64,000 nt of DNA from Clostridium kluyveri DSM 555 (GCF_000016505.1 NC_009706.1:62001-126000); one strand, 5' to 3'; positions 45,742 through 56,363 are shown, numbered from the stretch's first letter. Numbers and translations are program-made. The notes: generated by a model not told the origin, from the letters alone.

Positions 45742-47556
45742 TCAATTTCTTATTTCAAATTCGTCTATAAAAGTGTAGTGATTGGCTTTGGTAACAGAGA
45801 ATAGCCTTACATATCTGGCATTTATAGGAGTATCCAGTGTGAGGTATAAAGGGTACTTAGAACCATATCTATCGGAAAAGGGGATAGATGGAATTCGTAT
45901 AAAGCCTACTGGAGTAAAATTTATGCCATCTTGTGATATGGAAATAGAGGCCCTATCAGGTAGTTCAGACCATGGAATGGGATCTCTAAGGTAACTTACC
46001 ATAAATTGCTGAACAGGTATTACTTTTCCTAAGTCTATAGTTATATCTAAGGGGTCATTGTACCATCCTGTAAAATTTTTATCTTTCACTGAATTTATGG
46101 AAGAATATTTACCATCTGTAATTTTAGTAAGTTTGGGATCATTATAATTTTCATGTGGCATTGGGGATAGAGTATAGGTGCAATTTTTAGAAACTATATT
46201 AGGCAGTTTCTTGATAGAATCCACATTAACTGTTACCAAATTAGATGGTTTTGATAGATTGCCTGAAAAGTCTAAGGCTCTTACTTTATAGGTATAGGAT
46301 TTTACATTTTCTTTCAGTATAGGTATATCTACAATAGTATTAGAAGATACTTTAGGATCACCCCCATATTTTCTTTGAACCATAATTCTTGAAATTAAAA
46401 TATTATCTCTGTAAACTTCATATCCACAGATATTATCGGTTCTTTTTGGAGCCTGCCAGGTTATCTTAAATTTATTTTTTTCTATGGCAGCTACATTTAG
46501 ATTCTGGGGCATATTTAGTTTTTCATTAGGGAGTTTTCCGTTTTTTACATAGTAGGAGTATGCCTCATTAAACCCATTGGATATATTGTTCGGACTGTAG
46601 TAATGGTTGTATGAAAAACAGATTATATTATCTACAGTAGGTTGTTCTAATTTGAGTTGTTTTAAAAATCTATCTAATGGTACAGTGGAATTATTGACAT
46701 AGTCAAAGGTTTCAGTATTAGCCCAAAATAACATTCCAGGTTTTTTAGATACCGCTTTTCTAAGAGCTGTATACCAGGAATTAACTTCATCCAGTTTTAG
46801 TCTGCCACTTCCTATAGAATCTTGGGGACAAAATATATCTCCACTTTTGAAGTTAGTTTTTGAAAATAAATATTCCCAGTTTGAAGCATATTCTTTTGCA
46901 GTACCTACAGAAGAATTCATAAATGGTGATAGTAAAATTGGCAAACGTTTATGGTTTTTATCAAGGTAATTCAAATGGATATTAAGGGCATTAGACAGAG
47001 TATCAAAGTCACTAAGTTTATTGAACTTAGCATTGTCCACTTCATAAGGAAAATACCAGCCATAAAATGCATTGGGGTATTTAGAATGATAATTTTCATA
47101 TAGTTCACTGGCTATAAGATTAGCTCTTTCCATTTGAGAATTTAGCCATAAGGAATCATTTCCTGATATTTGCCACCATTGACTATTGAAATTTGTATCT
47201 ATGAAGACTTTAATATTTAATTTTTCAGCGTTTTTTAAACATAATTCTACAGGGTCTATATTGCCATATAGTTTTTGAAAACTTTTATTCTTACTTTTAT
47301 AACAGGTCTTAGTAATATCTCCCTCTGTTTGAGAAACATTTGTTATTATAAGGTAGTTCATTTTATTTTCTTTAAGATAGAGCAATTCTTTTTCCCATTT
47401 ATCTGAATTCCAGTTTTGTGTTAAATCCAGTTGTATAAAAGAACCGTCTACTATAGGATAATTTTTATTATTTCTTAAAGGGCTATTAAAATACATTAAT
47501 GTAAAAAGTAAAACTACTAATATTAAAATTATTGATATGAATTTTTTATTCCACAT
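45742..47556 (-). CDS. Secreted DUF4434-type protein with FN3 and F5/8C-like domains
   Basis: 604 residues. A signal anchor (ISIILILVVLLFTLMYF, about 6-22) is followed by a TIM-barrel-like domain (VDGSFIQLDLTQNWNSDKWE, FYGWYFPYEVDN), which resembles DUF4434. A fibronectin type III domain follows (about 375-455, WQAPKRTDNICGYEVYRDN) and the C-terminus resembles a discoidin/F5-8C carbohydrate-binding domain (GWYNDPLDITIDLGKVIPV, NARYVRLFSVTKANHYTFI). It probably acts on or binds surface or environmental polysaccharide outside the cell. No enzyme function is proved. Confidence 0.75.
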   Translation of the reverse strand: MWNKKFISIILILVVLLFTLMYFNSPLRNNKNYPIVDGSFIQLDLTQNWNSDKWEKELLYLKENKMNYLIITNVSQTEGDITKTCYKSKNKSFQKLYGNIDPVELCLKNAEKLNIKVFIDTNFNSQWWQISGNDSLWLNSQMERANLIASELYENYHSKYPNAFYGWYFPYEVDNAKFNKLSDFDTLSNALNIHLNYLDKNHKRLPILLSPFMNSSVGTAKEYASNWEYLFSKTNFKSGDIFCPQDSIGSGRLKLDEVNSWYTALRKAVSKKPGMLFWANTETFDYVNNSTVPLDRFLKQLKLEQPTVDNIICFSYNHYYSPNNISNGFNEAYSYYVKNGKLPNEKLNMPQNLNVAAIEKNKFKITWQAPKRTDNICGYEVYRDNILISRIMVQRKYGGDPKVSSNTIVDIPILKENVKSYTYKVRALDFSGNLSKPSNLVTVNVDSIKKLPNIVSKNCTYTLSPMPHENYNDPKLTKITDGKYSSINSVKDKNFTGWYNDPLDITIDLGKVIPVQQFMVSYLRDPIPWSELPDRASISISQDGINFTPVGFIRIPSIPFSDRYGSKYPLYLTLDTPINARYVRLFSVTKANHYTFIDEFEIRN

Positions 47557-47595
47557 ATATTATGAGCGTTCCTTTCTCATTTTTAAGTAATTTAA

Positions 47596-50500
47596 TTAAC
47601 TTTTTTCTATTCTTACTTTACTTCCCCCCATTCCAGATTCAGCAGTAGTTACTATAAGTTTTACAGGCATCCTTTCTTTTATAACTTCCAGATGACTTAT
47701 GACTCCTATGGACAATTTGTCATTATGGATTTTTTCCAGTGAGTCCATCACTATTTCCAGTAAATTGTCATCTAGAGTTCCAAAGCCTTCGTCCAGGAAA
47801 AACAATTCTAAAGGTGATCTGCCTTTTAATTGTATTTGAGATGACAGTGCCAGTGCCAGTGCCAAAGATGCAACGAAAGTCTCACCCCCTGATAATGTGG
47901 AGGCATCTCTTTCCTTCCCTCCATTTTTATAATCCCTAATGAAAAATCTTCCGTCTTCATCTACTTCCAGTCCATAATTGCCGCAGGTAATCTCCCTCAA
48001 TTGTTTATCGGCCTCTAAGGATATATATTTCAATTGATTTGCTGCTATAAACTCCACAAACTTTTTACCTTTAAATAATTTTTCTAGATCACTTAGGAGA
48101 GCCAATTTATGTTCTATTTTTTTCTTTTTATTTAATAAATCCTTTAGTTCCAGTAATCTTGTATTTATAGAAGTTACTTCTTTATTTAATGTTATTTTAT
48201 CCTCATATAATTTCTCTAGTTCATAACTCTTTTTATTTTTATCATTTTGTGTTTTATACCACTGATCTTTTGTTAAAGTTCTTCCCTTCATATTTTTATA
48301 AATGTTTTCTATAGCACCTTTTATTCTTGAAATAGAATTTCTATATTCTTGTATCTCTTTATTTAATTTTTCTATTTCTGATTTATTCATAAAAAACTTT
48401 TCAACTTCATAAATATCTTCAAACCCTTGTTCATACAGTATACTTTTAAGATTTTTTTCTTCTTTTATATTTCTTTCATTTAAATTAACTAGATTACTTT
48501 GAGCTAATATTATCTTATTATTAATTTCATCATATTCTTTTATTATTTTCCTGGCGGTTTTTTCAGTTTTTATATATTCACTTTCAATTTTTTCTATAAG
48601 ATTACATACTTCTCTATTGAAATGATTAAGATCTGTTATCTCACCCACTTTATTTTTTATGTTATATTCTTTTTCAACTATGCTTTTATTCATTTCCCGA
48701 GTTCTTGTTTGTTTTTCACTTAGTTTTTCTTTCAGTTCTGTAATATAATATCTAATTTCATCTTTTTCACTTTGCTTTACTTCTATGGTTTTCCTTATTT
48801 TCTTTACTTCCCTTTCCAGGCTGGATGTACGTTTTTGTGTTTCTATAATTTCATTTGCTTTGTTCTTTAAATCTTCTACAGATAAATCAGCTTTTAATAA
48901 AGATAATTGGTCCTTTATTAATTTTATTTGTTCTTCTTCTAATTTTAAATCCTGCTGTAACTTTATGAGTTGGGTACTATTTTCAATTTCTATTGTAAGT
49001 TCCTTATTATAGTCAATATCCAGAGAATTCTTGTTGTCTTTCAATGCTTTTATTTCTTCTTCTATAAGACTTTTTTCTCTTTTAAATTCATATATTTGCT
49101 GTTTTAATTTATAAAATTTATCTTGAAGAATTTTTATAGGTGTTGATTTAAAATCTTCCCCTAGTTCTTCAATTTTCTTTTTATTTTCCTCTATATTTTT
49201 TCTTTTTAATGCTATGTTAGTTCGAATTTCTATTGTTTCTTTAGTTGATTTCTCTATTTTGTTCTTTTTTTCAAGGCAATGTGATTTTAATTTTTCAAGA
49301 TTATCCCTATCAATTTTACCCATTTCCTTTTTTTCATGATATACAGAACCACATACGGGGCATGGATCACCCTCTCGCAGAGTGTGTATCAGCATAATTG
49401 CCATATTGTCTCTTTCGAATTGGTAAATTTTTTTCTCTAATTCTTCTATAGAATTTCTCATGTTAGATTCAAAGGCAGTTATATTTCTTAGGTCTTTCTC
49501 TAAATTTTCAACCATGCCTTTATTTTTATCTAACAAATCCATATACTCATTATATTTATCCCATTTTGTTTTGAAATAAGACAAACGTTGGTGAAAATTT
49601 AATAGTGTATTTTCATCTCCAGGGCAAGTTTTAATCAGTATATTTAATCGTGTATTACAGTGAGATAAGGTCTTTTCTATTTCATTTATATGTTTTAATA
49701 GTATTTCTTTTCTATAAACTGCTGCTTTTATATTTTCTTCACAATTTTTTATACTTTCAATTAATTTGTCCCTTTGTAGTATTTTATTTTCATAATTAGT
49801 TAAAGTAATTATACCTTCATTTATTTTTTCCCTATATTCTTCAGATATTTTTAAAGTTTCTATCAATTTTTCTTTAGTTTTCATTTCATTTAACAAATTA
49901 GAGGTATAATTCTCATTTGTTATTACCTGGTCATTTTTATTATTGAACTTTTCCTTTAAAGATTCGATATCGTTCTCAAGAAGGATTTTCTCCTGCCTAA
50001 GTTTTTCAAGTAGTTTTTGTTCTTCAATGGCGTCTTTAATTTTTTGTTCTTTTACCTTCAATTCAGGTAGTTTTTTATCTTTTTTATCTCTTGCTTCGTT
50101 TAGTAATATTTCTATTTCATTTTTATTTTTTTTTATACTGTTTATTTTAATATTTAAATTAGATAAGTTATCTTTAGTAATTTTTATTTGTGCAGATGTA
50201 TTCTTGAAATTATCTGCATAAGGTTTCACCTTTAAAGTACCTTCTGCCAATTTGATTTTTTTCTCATAATTTTTTATTTCATTTTCTCTTTTTGTTAACA
50301 GCTCTAGTTCATAAGATTTCTGCTCTAATTCCAATTGAAGTTTCCATAAATCATTTTCATCATTATATTTCTTTTCTAAATAGTTATATTCCTTTTTAGT
50401 TTCTTCATAGCTATTTTCTAATTGTTTCATTTGCATCATCTTGACTTCTAGAATTTCCTCATTGATACCTTCATAACCTTTAAGTTGTCCCTCAAGCTCA

Positions 50501-51090
50501 TGGAACTTCATTTTTTCCTCTTTATTTTTTAAATTCAATTTAAATGAAAGATTATCTCCATATTTTTGTAGGCCAAATAACCTCTCAAGCATATTTCTTC
50601 TATCTTTTCCTTCTAGTCTTAAAAATTCACTGAATTTACCTTGGGGAAGTACTACAGTTCTTGTGAAATCCTCCAGTTTCAGTCCCAGTATTTCCTGACA
50701 TTTTTCAGTTACATTTTTAGACCCTTCTTCCAGAATTTTTTCTATATTATCTTCAATACTTATTATTCTGGCTGTTTTACTTCTTACGCTGCCACTTTTT
50801 TGGTCTCTTCTAAACTCCCTTTCTACCCTATAAGTCTTTACCTTTTTTTCAGATATCTGAAATTTATAACTTACATATAAGTTGTTGCAATTTACATTTA
50901 TAAAATTTGAACTTTTTCTAGCTACTTCACCATATAGAGACAAGGTAATTCCATCAAGCACAGTAGATTTTCCACTGCCAGTGGGGCCAAATATACCGAA
51001 TATACCTCTTTCTGTTAATTTTTCAAAATCAATTTCTTGACTGCTCTCAAAGCTATTTAATCCTTTTATTTTCAGGCTGATAGGCTTCAT
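47596..51090 (-). CDS. sbcC: SbcC nuclease subunit (SMC-like ATPase)
   Basis: 1164 residues. N-terminal Walker A GIFGPTGSGKSTVLDGITLS, long coiled coils, a zinc hook DPCPVCGSVYHEKK in the middle, and a C-terminal signature LSGGETFVASLALALALSSQ with Walker B LFFLDEGFGTLDDN. With SbcD it forms a nuclease that processes hairpins and blocked DNA ends. Its start overlaps sbcD by 38 bp. Confidence 0.95.
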   Translation of the reverse strand: MKPISLKIKGLNSFESSQEIDFEKLTERGIFGIFGPTGSGKSTVLDGITLSLYGEVARKSSNFINVNCNNLYVSYKFQISEKKVKTYRVEREFRRDQKSGSVRSKTARIISIEDNIEKILEEGSKNVTEKCQEILGLKLEDFTRTVVLPQGKFSEFLRLEGKDRRNMLERLFGLQKYGDNLSFKLNLKNKEEKMKFHELEGQLKGYEGINEEILEVKMMQMKQLENSYEETKKEYNYLEKKYNDENDLWKLQLELEQKSYELELLTKRENEIKNYEKKIKLAEGTLKVKPYADNFKNTSAQIKITKDNLSNLNIKINSIKKNKNEIEILLNEARDKKDKKLPELKVKEQKIKDAIEEQKLLEKLRQEKILLENDIESLKEKFNNKNDQVITNENYTSNLLNEMKTKEKLIETLKISEEYREKINEGIITLTNYENKILQRDKLIESIKNCEENIKAAVYRKEILLKHINEIEKTLSHCNTRLNILIKTCPGDENTLLNFHQRLSYFKTKWDKYNEYMDLLDKNKGMVENLEKDLRNITAFESNMRNSIEELEKKIYQFERDNMAIMLIHTLREGDPCPVCGSVYHEKKEMGKIDRDNLEKLKSHCLEKKNKIEKSTKETIEIRTNIALKRKNIEENKKKIEELGEDFKSTPIKILQDKFYKLKQQIYEFKREKSLIEEEIKALKDNKNSLDIDYNKELTIEIENSTQLIKLQQDLKLEEEQIKLIKDQLSLLKADLSVEDLKNKANEIIETQKRTSSLEREVKKIRKTIEVKQSEKDEIRYYITELKEKLSEKQTRTREMNKSIVEKEYNIKNKVGEITDLNHFNREVCNLIEKIESEYIKTEKTARKIIKEYDEINNKIILAQSNLVNLNERNIKEEKNLKSILYEQGFEDIYEVEKFFMNKSEIEKLNKEIQEYRNSISRIKGAIENIYKNMKGRTLTKDQWYKTQNDKNKKSYELEKLYEDKITLNKEVTSINTRLLELKDLLNKKKKIEHKLALLSDLEKLFKGKKFVEFIAANQLKYISLEADKQLREITCGNYGLEVDEDGRFFIRDYKNGGKERDASTLSGGETFVASLALALALSSQIQLKGRSPLELFFLDEGFGTLDDNLLEIVMDSLEKIHNDKLSIGVISHLEVIKERMPVKLIVTTAESGMGGSKVRIEKS

Positions 51091-52297
51091 CCTCTTTTTC
51101 CTCCTTCATAATAGACAATAATAAATCTATTACCTCTGATTGAGGCTCTACTTTTCTTTCTTTAAAGTAGAATTCTCTAAAAATTTCTTCAAAGGATTTA
51201 TGGGAAAAATCATGTATATTTATATTTTTAGAAGGATTATCTCCTATTTTTGGTACAATTTCAATTATGTCCTTTTTTGTAGTTTTCATAAACTTTATTT
51301 CATCTTCCCTTATAAACCTATCTGTAGTTACCTCTAAATAAACCCAACAGTTTCTATCCTTGTTCTTAGTACATCTTTCTATGGCATCTTCAATGCTGCT
51401 GCACTTCCAGACTTCTATGGGCTTATACACCTTGAGTTCAATCTCATGGATATTACACTCCTTTCCAGCTTTTACATCTACAATAAAACACTTTTTCTTA
51501 AAATTGATTTCTTTTTTATTATATTGAATAGGTGAACCGGAATATCTGGCCTTTCCATTAGTTCCCGGTACTATTTGAGGTTTATGAATATGACCCAGGG
51601 CTATATACTGTGCATTTTCTGGAAAACAATCTTTATTTACAATAAAACTTCCACCAAGCTGTACATTTCTCTCAGAGCCGGCTTGGTCACTTCCTAGAGT
51701 GAACAAGTGAGAAATGAGAATATTTATAGTGTCTTCCCTATAATTTTTACTTAAGTTATGAAATAATTTTTTAATTCTGTCATTGTATGATTTTATTTGT
51801 TCTTTTTCTTCTTCCATACTATTGTATAAAACTTCATTCAATCTCTTTTCACTAGGATAAGGTACTGCTATAATTATGGCCTTTTCTTTATTTAGCTCAA
51901 TTTCAATAAAACCCTGGCCGGAATTTATTACTTTGTTATTTCCATAGTCACCCCTGGGAACTATGGATTTTGGAGTTCCCATCATTATGATACCATGATC
52001 TCTAGCGAGAGGTCCTGCTGCCACTAACCTGTCAGGATTATCGTGATTTCCTGCGATAATCAGGGTTAACCTTTCTCCTTTTGAGGATAACTTTTTTAAT
52101 GTTTGATAAAATATTTTTTCAGCTCTTGCAGGTGGATTCGCATTATCATAAATATCTCCTGCGATAATTACCAAATCTACATGATTCTTCTGGACTATAT
52201 TTATAAAATCTTCAAGAAATGCCTCCTGTTCCTCCATACGACTGTGGCCTTCCAAACTTTTTCCAAGGTGCCAGTCGGAAGTATGTAAAATTCTCAT
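51053..52297 (-). CDS. sbcD: SbcD nuclease subunit
   Basis: 414 residues. Calcineurin-like phosphoesterase motifs: ILHTSDWHLGK (DxH), VIIAGDIYDNANPP (GD), LIIAGNHDNPDRL (GNHD), LFTLGSDQAGSE (His) and YIALGHIHKPQ (GHxH). It is the Mre11-type nuclease partner of the overlapping sbcC gene. GAAGGGAGAA precedes the ATG. Confidence 0.96.
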   Translation of the reverse strand: MRILHTSDWHLGKSLEGHSRMEEQEAFLEDFINIVQKNHVDLVIIAGDIYDNANPPARAEKIFYQTLKKLSSKGERLTLIIAGNHDNPDRLVAAGPLARDHGIIMMGTPKSIVPRGDYGNNKVINSGQGFIEIELNKEKAIIIAVPYPSEKRLNEVLYNSMEEEKEQIKSYNDRIKKLFHNLSKNYREDTINILISHLFTLGSDQAGSERNVQLGGSFIVNKDCFPENAQYIALGHIHKPQIVPGTNGKARYSGSPIQYNKKEINFKKKCFIVDVKAGKECNIHEIELKVYKPIEVWKCSSIEDAIERCTKNKDRNCWVYLEVTTDRFIREDEIKFMKTTKKDIIEIVPKIGDNPSKNINIHDFSHKSFEEIFREFYFKERKVEPQSEVIDLLLSIMKEEKEDEAYQPENKRIK

Positions 52298-52336
52298 TAG
52301 GTTCTCCCTTCAAATTCAATAATAGAATTATAATAC

Positions 52337-52367
52337 ACGCCACTAATAATTCAGATACTAGTGGCGT
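52337..52367 (-). terminator. Hairpin between the SEC-C gene and sbcD
   Basis: ACGCCACTA (52337-52345) pairs with TAGTGGCGT (52359-52367), T-rich on the minus strand after the hairpin. It probably ends the SEC-C transcript. Confidence 0.6.
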
Positions 52368-52408
52368 TCGTGTAAGTTTTTATGTAATTTATGAAAATTT
52401 TAATAGTA

Positions 52409-52909
52409 TCATTTATTTCCACAGCAGTGTTTATATTTTTTGCCGCTTCCACAGGGACAAGGATCATTTCTACCTACTCTATTTTTATTTACTATTGTTT
52501 TAGAATTAAGCCATTTTTTACGGATTTCTTTTCTTTTTTCACTGGAGAATATAGAATTCCATTGAGAAAGCTTATATAAATAATCTGCTTTTGAATCCAG
52601 CATATTATAGTACAATTTTTCAAAATTAATACTTATATTGATCTTAGAGCTTTCTTCCAAATTATCTAGTTCAAGAGGAGTATCTAAGCTAGTATTCACA
52701 CCATCTAGAAATCCCATAAAGTATATTGTTGAGGTTTCAAATTTTTTTGCTAGTTCTTCTATGGTTCCCTCCAATATATTTTCATGTTCACATAATATTT
52801 TTGTATAAATATTTTTTTCAATTGTGCCATATTGTTTCCAGAATGCATTTTCTCCGTTAGTTTTTACAAAGTCTACAACCATATCTGTCCAATCTTTATA
52901 CAAACTCAT
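52409..52909 (-). CDS. SEC-C metal-binding domain protein
   Basis: 166 residues. The C-terminal 22 residues are a SEC-C motif ([19 protein letters not shown]) with three Cys and Cys/His ligands for zinc. The N-terminal helical part is not recognised. Such proteins are chaperone-linked or of unknown function. The ribosome site upstream is weak. Confidence 0.75.
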   Translation of the reverse strand: MSLYKDWTDMVVDFVKTNGENAFWKQYGTIEKNIYTKILCEHENILEGTIEELAKKFETSTIYFMGFLDGVNTSLDTPLELDNLEESSKINISINFEKLYYNMLDSKADYLYKLSQWNSIFSSEKRKEIRKKWLNSKTIVNKNRVGRNDPCPCGSGKKYKHCCGNK

Positions 52910-52965
52910 AGTTCTATTCTGCTACTGTACTTTTGTAGCAGTACCCCCTTTCAAAAATTTTTATT

Positions 52966-53130
52966 TTAAGGTTTCAATTTTAAAATGTATTTAGCTTCCT
53001 TATCGCAATAAGTGCATTTGTGGTTCTCAGTACTCATTAAATAGGGAAAAGTTTCATTATCTAATATAAAATCATCAAAAGATATATCTATATGTTCACT
53101 GCAGCAGTATTTATTTTTTTCTTGCATTTT
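52966..53130 (-). CDS. CxxH/CxxC small zinc-type protein
   Basis: 54 residues from the ATG at 53130 (AAAGGA upstream). Motifs CSEH in the first ten residues and CTYC near the end fit the CxxH/CxxC family, which in bacilli stands near the YycJ hydrolase, as it does here. The start lies inside the end of the GerMN gene (20-bp overlap), so the two are coupled. Function unknown. Confidence 0.75.
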   Translation of the reverse strand, partial: KMQEKNKYCCSEHIDISFDDFILDNETFPYLMSTENHKCTYCDKEAKYILKLKP

Positions 53131-53677
53131 CAATATCGTCCTTTCCAATAGGTTTCGATAAGTCAAAATTATTACTCCAAATACCTGAATCTTTATTATT
53201 TATGGAAATTTTAACTTTGTTTATAGTCGAAATTTGTGTAAGGGAAAAAACTATACTTTTTAAACAAGTTTCTTCTTTAATTGAGGTCATTTCAATATTG
53301 GCTTCTTCGCTTAAATTCAAATAAGCAATATTATCTTTTATTGACATACTTATGATTCTAGTATTTTTAGGAAGTATGGGAGTCAGGTTACTTTTAACAG
53401 AGGGACCTTTTATCAATTCATTTATTATGGTTTCTGCGAATAATTCATCTTTTTTTATTATGCGGCTTTCTTTAGATATTTCAACTGTATTTGGATCTTT
53501 AGAAGAATTAAAATAGATATTTAAATCCAACAGGTTATCTGTCTCTTTTGAAAGAGCTATAATTTTTTCTTTTTCATTATTATTTATACTTAAATTGTCC
53601 TTTTTGTCACAAGCAGATAATATTAAAATAGAAAATGTAATTATAAAGCATAGAAATGTAATAAAAAATTTTTTCAT
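53111..53677 (-). CDS. GerMN-domain lipoprotein
   Basis: 188 residues from the ATG at 53677 (AGGTGA upstream; the GTG at 53686 lies within that site). The signal peptide is hydrophobic with the lipobox ILSAC at about 20-25, so it is a lipoprotein. The rest is a GerMN domain: LAETIINELIKGPSVKSNLT, ISMSIKDNIAYLNLSEEANI. GerMN proteins act at the spore or cell surface; a sporulation role is inferred only from the family. Confidence 0.82.
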   Translation of the reverse strand: MKKFFITFLCFIITFSILILSACDKKDNLSINNNEKEKIIALSKETDNLLDLNIYFNSSKDPNTVEISKESRIIKKDELFAETIINELIKGPSVKSNLTPILPKNTRIISMSIKDNIAYLNLSEEANIEMTSIKEETCLKSIVFSLTQISTINKVKISINNKDSGIWSNNFDLSKPIGKDDIENARKK

Positions 53678-53692
53678 ATGTCTCACCTTTTT

Positions 53693-54481
53693 CTATTTAA
53701 ATTTTATATAATTACTGGGTTTATCACGTCTTGCCATAGATATAGTTACATCCATATTTAATTTTACACCAGCTTCAATTAAAGTATTTATTACAGTCTG
53801 GTATGCTAGTTCTGGATAATTATTTGTTTTACTTAGATGTCCCAAAATAATTTTTTTAAATTTGTTATTTATGATATTTAATATAGCTTTTCCACAGTCG
53901 TCATTAGATAAATGTCCTATTTTGCTTAGAATTCGTCTTTTTAGATCATAGGGATATGGACCGAATTTTAACATCTCGACATCATGGTTACTTTCTAGAA
54001 GTATTATATCGGAGTCCTTTAAAATATATTTAATTTCATCTGAAATAAATCCCAAATCTGTTGCTACACAGGCTCTTTTATTTTTACAATCGATAGCATA
54101 GCCGTAAGGGTCTACAGCATCGTGAGATGTACTAAAACTTGTTATATCCATATCTTTTATACTTATGTGATTATTATAAAGTACTTTTATATTATGTTCT
54201 TTTATTTTTCCAATATATTTTAACATACATTGCCAGGTAAGAGCATTTGCATAAATAGGTATATTATATTTTCTAGATAAAACCCCTACCCCCTTGATGT
54301 GATCAGTATGTTCGTGTGTAACAAGTATAGCATCTATCTCATTTGGATTGAATCCGATTTTTAAAAGGGCAGTTTCTATATTTTTACCTGAAAGGCCTGC
54401 ATCTACTAAAATTTTGGTGTTATCTGATGCTAAAAAGGTGCTATTTCCACTGCTTCCGCTGTATAAAGGACAAAAAATCAT
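53693..54481 (-). CDS. YycJ/WalJ-type metallo-beta-lactamase fold hydrolase
   Basis: 262 residues from the ATG at 54481 (GGGGGA upstream). Start MIFCPLYSGSSGNSTFLAS, metal motif LVTHEHTDHIKGV (HxHxDH), then SHD and LGHLSKTNNYPE with later His. This is the WalJ/YycJ family of the walRK neighbourhood in bacilli, here without WalRK. It may be a nuclease. It lies between murA and the GerMN gene. Confidence 0.87.
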   Translation of the reverse strand: MIFCPLYSGSSGNSTFLASDNTKILVDAGLSGKNIETALLKIGFNPNEIDAILVTHEHTDHIKGVGVLSRKYNIPIYANALTWQCMLKYIGKIKEHNIKVLYNNHISIKDMDITSFSTSHDAVDPYGYAIDCKNKRACVATDLGFISDEIKYILKDSDIILLESNHDVEMLKFGPYPYDLKRRILSKIGHLSNDDCGKAILNIINNKFKKIILGHLSKTNNYPELAYQTVINTLIEAGVKLNMDVTISMARRDKPSNYIKFK

Positions 54482-54503
54482 GTTAATATCCCCCAAATTT
54501 TAA

Positions 54504-55766
54504 TTATTCCACGTAAGATACTCTTTTTATGTTAGCACCTAAAGCTTTAAATTTATCCTCTATATTAGGATATCCTCTGTCAATATGATCAATGCTTAAA
54601 ACTTCAGTAGTGCCATCTGCAATAAGGCCTGCTATAACCATTGCTGCACCAGCTCTTAAGTCTGTAGCTTTTACTATAGCCCCACTGAGTTTATCTACAC
54701 CATCTATAATAGCGATTCTTCCTTCTACTTTAATATTTGCACCCATTTTTTTTAATTCATCTATGTGTTTAAATCTACTTTCCCATATACTTTCATTTAT
54801 AATACTTCTTCCTTCTGCAACTGTTAGAAGAGCACTTAAAGGCTGTTGTACATCAGTAGGGAAACCCGGATAAGGTTGAGTTTTTATATTTATACCTTTT
54901 AATCTCCCCTTGGATTTCACAGTTATAGAATCGCCATTTTCTATTATTTCAACGCCCATTTCTATGAGTTTTGCAGATATGGACTCTAAGTGTTTAGGTA
55001 TAACATTTTCTATTATTACTTCTCCACCACAAGCGGCAGCTGCAATCATATATGTACCTGCTTCTATTTGATCTGGTATAACACTGTAGGAACATCCTTT
55101 TAATTCCTTTACTCCTACCACACGTATTATTTCAGTACCTGCACCTTTAATATTTGCTCCCATACTGTTTAAAAAGTTTGCTACATCTACTACATGGGGT
55201 TCTTTTGCTACATTCTCAAGGGTTGTTATTCCTTCTGCTAGGGTAGCGGCTAACATCACATTTATAGTTGCACCTACGCTTACTACATCAAAAAATATAC
55301 TTGTGCCAACTAATTTTTCAGCACTTACCGATACACAGCCATGTTTGATTTCTACTTTGGCACCTAATGCTCCAAAACCTTTTATATGTTGATCTATAGG
55401 TCGTACTCCTATAGGGCATCCCCCGGGCAGTTCAACTCTTGCCTTTTTAAATCTGGCAAGCAGTGCACCTATAAGGTAATAAGAAGCTCGCATTTTTCTC
55501 ACATCATCAGTATCTGCATCTATTTTATTTATGGTGGTACTGTCTATAACTACTAAGTTTTTCCCAGTTTTCACCTTGCAGCCTAAGCTTTTTAAGATTT
55601 TTTCTATACAATGTACATCTTCTATGTCAGGTATATTATCAATGGAACATATACCACTGCTGGCTAGTATTGATGCTGGTAATATTGCAACGGCAGCATT
55701 TTTAGCACCGTTAATCTCTATAGAACCGGAAAGAGGATTTCCGCCATTAATTACTAATTTATTCAT
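54504..55766 (-). CDS. murA: UDP-N-acetylglucosamine 1-carboxyvinyltransferase
   Basis: 420 residues. Start [20 protein letters not shown]; the fosfomycin-target Cys is at 117 in [18 protein letters not shown]; later [20 protein letters not shown]. It makes the first committed peptidoglycan precursor from PEP and UDP-GlcNAc. As C117 is kept, it should be fosfomycin-sensitive. It is upstream of the YycJ-type gene on the same strand, 22 bp away. Confidence 0.96.
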   Translation of the reverse strand: MNKLVINGGNPLSGSIEINGAKNAAVAILPASILASSGICSIDNIPDIEDVHCIEKILKSLGCKVKTGKNLVVIDSTTINKIDADTDDVRKMRASYYLIGALLARFKKARVELPGGCPIGVRPIDQHIKGFGALGAKVEIKHGCVSVSAEKLVGTSIFFDVVSVGATINVMLAATLAEGITTLENVAKEPHVVDVANFLNSMGANIKGAGTEIIRVVGVKELKGCSYSVIPDQIEAGTYMIAAAACGGEVIIENVIPKHLESISAKLIEMGVEIIENGDSITVKSKGRLKGINIKTQPYPGFPTDVQQPLSALLTVAEGRSIINESIWESRFKHIDELKKMGANIKVEGRIAIIDGVDKLSGAIVKATDLRAGAAMVIAGLIADGTTEVLSIDHIDRGYPNIEDKFKALGANIKRVSYVE

Positions 55767-55891
55767 TTATGTATCCATCCTTATCATAAATTTAATTTAT
55801 ATAAAGTTTTAGAAAATATTAAATTTAATTCATATTACACAAAGTTTATTATAACATAATTCTATATTATTTTAATAATAAATTTAAAAAT

Positions 55892-56123
55892 ATGAAGGGT
55901 GTGTTAAAATTATTTATTTATCAAGTGATTCTTGGGCCTGGGTGAAGTTTACTATAAAAAATACTTATCCTCATCTGAACCTTATTAACAGCATTCTTAG
56001 TGCCTTTAGTACTTAGAATACGTTATACTTTAGAGGAAGAACTTATCCAGGCATGTGGCAGTGTTTATTTGCCACTTTGGAGAAAATGAGAGTATCATCT
56101 AATTCTAGTGTTCACATAAATTT
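55892..56123 (+). ncRNA. ssrS: Probable 6S RNA
   Basis: A plus-strand region of about 230 bases without coding frame folds as a long rod. GCCTGGGTGAAGTT (55936-55949) pairs with AACTTATCCAGGC (56040-56052); AACAGCATTCT pairs with AGAATACGTT near the apex; a hairpin GTGGCA/TGCCAC (about 56055-56075) sits on the 3' side of the central bubble. The closing stem is weaker (GTTAAAATTA with TAATTCTAG). A terminator follows at once. This is the shape of 6S RNA, the regulator that mimics an open promoter for sigma-A polymerase. Not verified with a covariance model. Confidence 0.55.
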
Positions 56124-56158
56124 AAAACCCAGCTTTAAAAAATAAAGCTAGGTTTTTT
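56124..56158 (+). terminator. Terminator of the probable 6S RNA
   Basis: 14-bp stem with one mismatch (56124-56137 with 56143-56156), followed by TTTTTT. It ends the transcript and gives the RNA an independent 3' end. Confidence 0.75.
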
Positions 56159-56198
56159 AAGTGTAATTTGTGTTTTTTAGAATATACTGTGGAAGAAA

Positions 56199-56363
56199 TT
56201 ATTCCTTTTTAAAACTTCCACAGTCAGTACATTGTACGTCTTTAGCCATTGCTTCATGTTTGGTGACTTCTATTTTGTCAAGTGTGCAGTAATTGGTGTC
56301 CTTTGCATGAAATCTACATTCGTTAACTATACATCCTATACTGGAATTTTTACCATTATTCAT
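56199..56363 (-). CDS. DUF1540 small cysteine-rich protein
   Basis: 54 residues: IGCIVNECRFHAKDTNYCTL followed by DKIEVTKHEAMAKDVQCTDC then GSFKKE. Cys at about 11, 16, 26, 45 and 48 give the DUF1540 pattern (C-x4-C-x-(F/Y)H...C...C-x2-C). The family is small, zinc-like and of unknown function, often sporulation-linked in clostridia. AGGT lies upstream of the ATG. Confidence 0.85.
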   Translation of the reverse strand: MNNGKNSSIGCIVNECRFHAKDTNYCTLDKIEVTKHEAMAKDVQCTDCGSFKKE

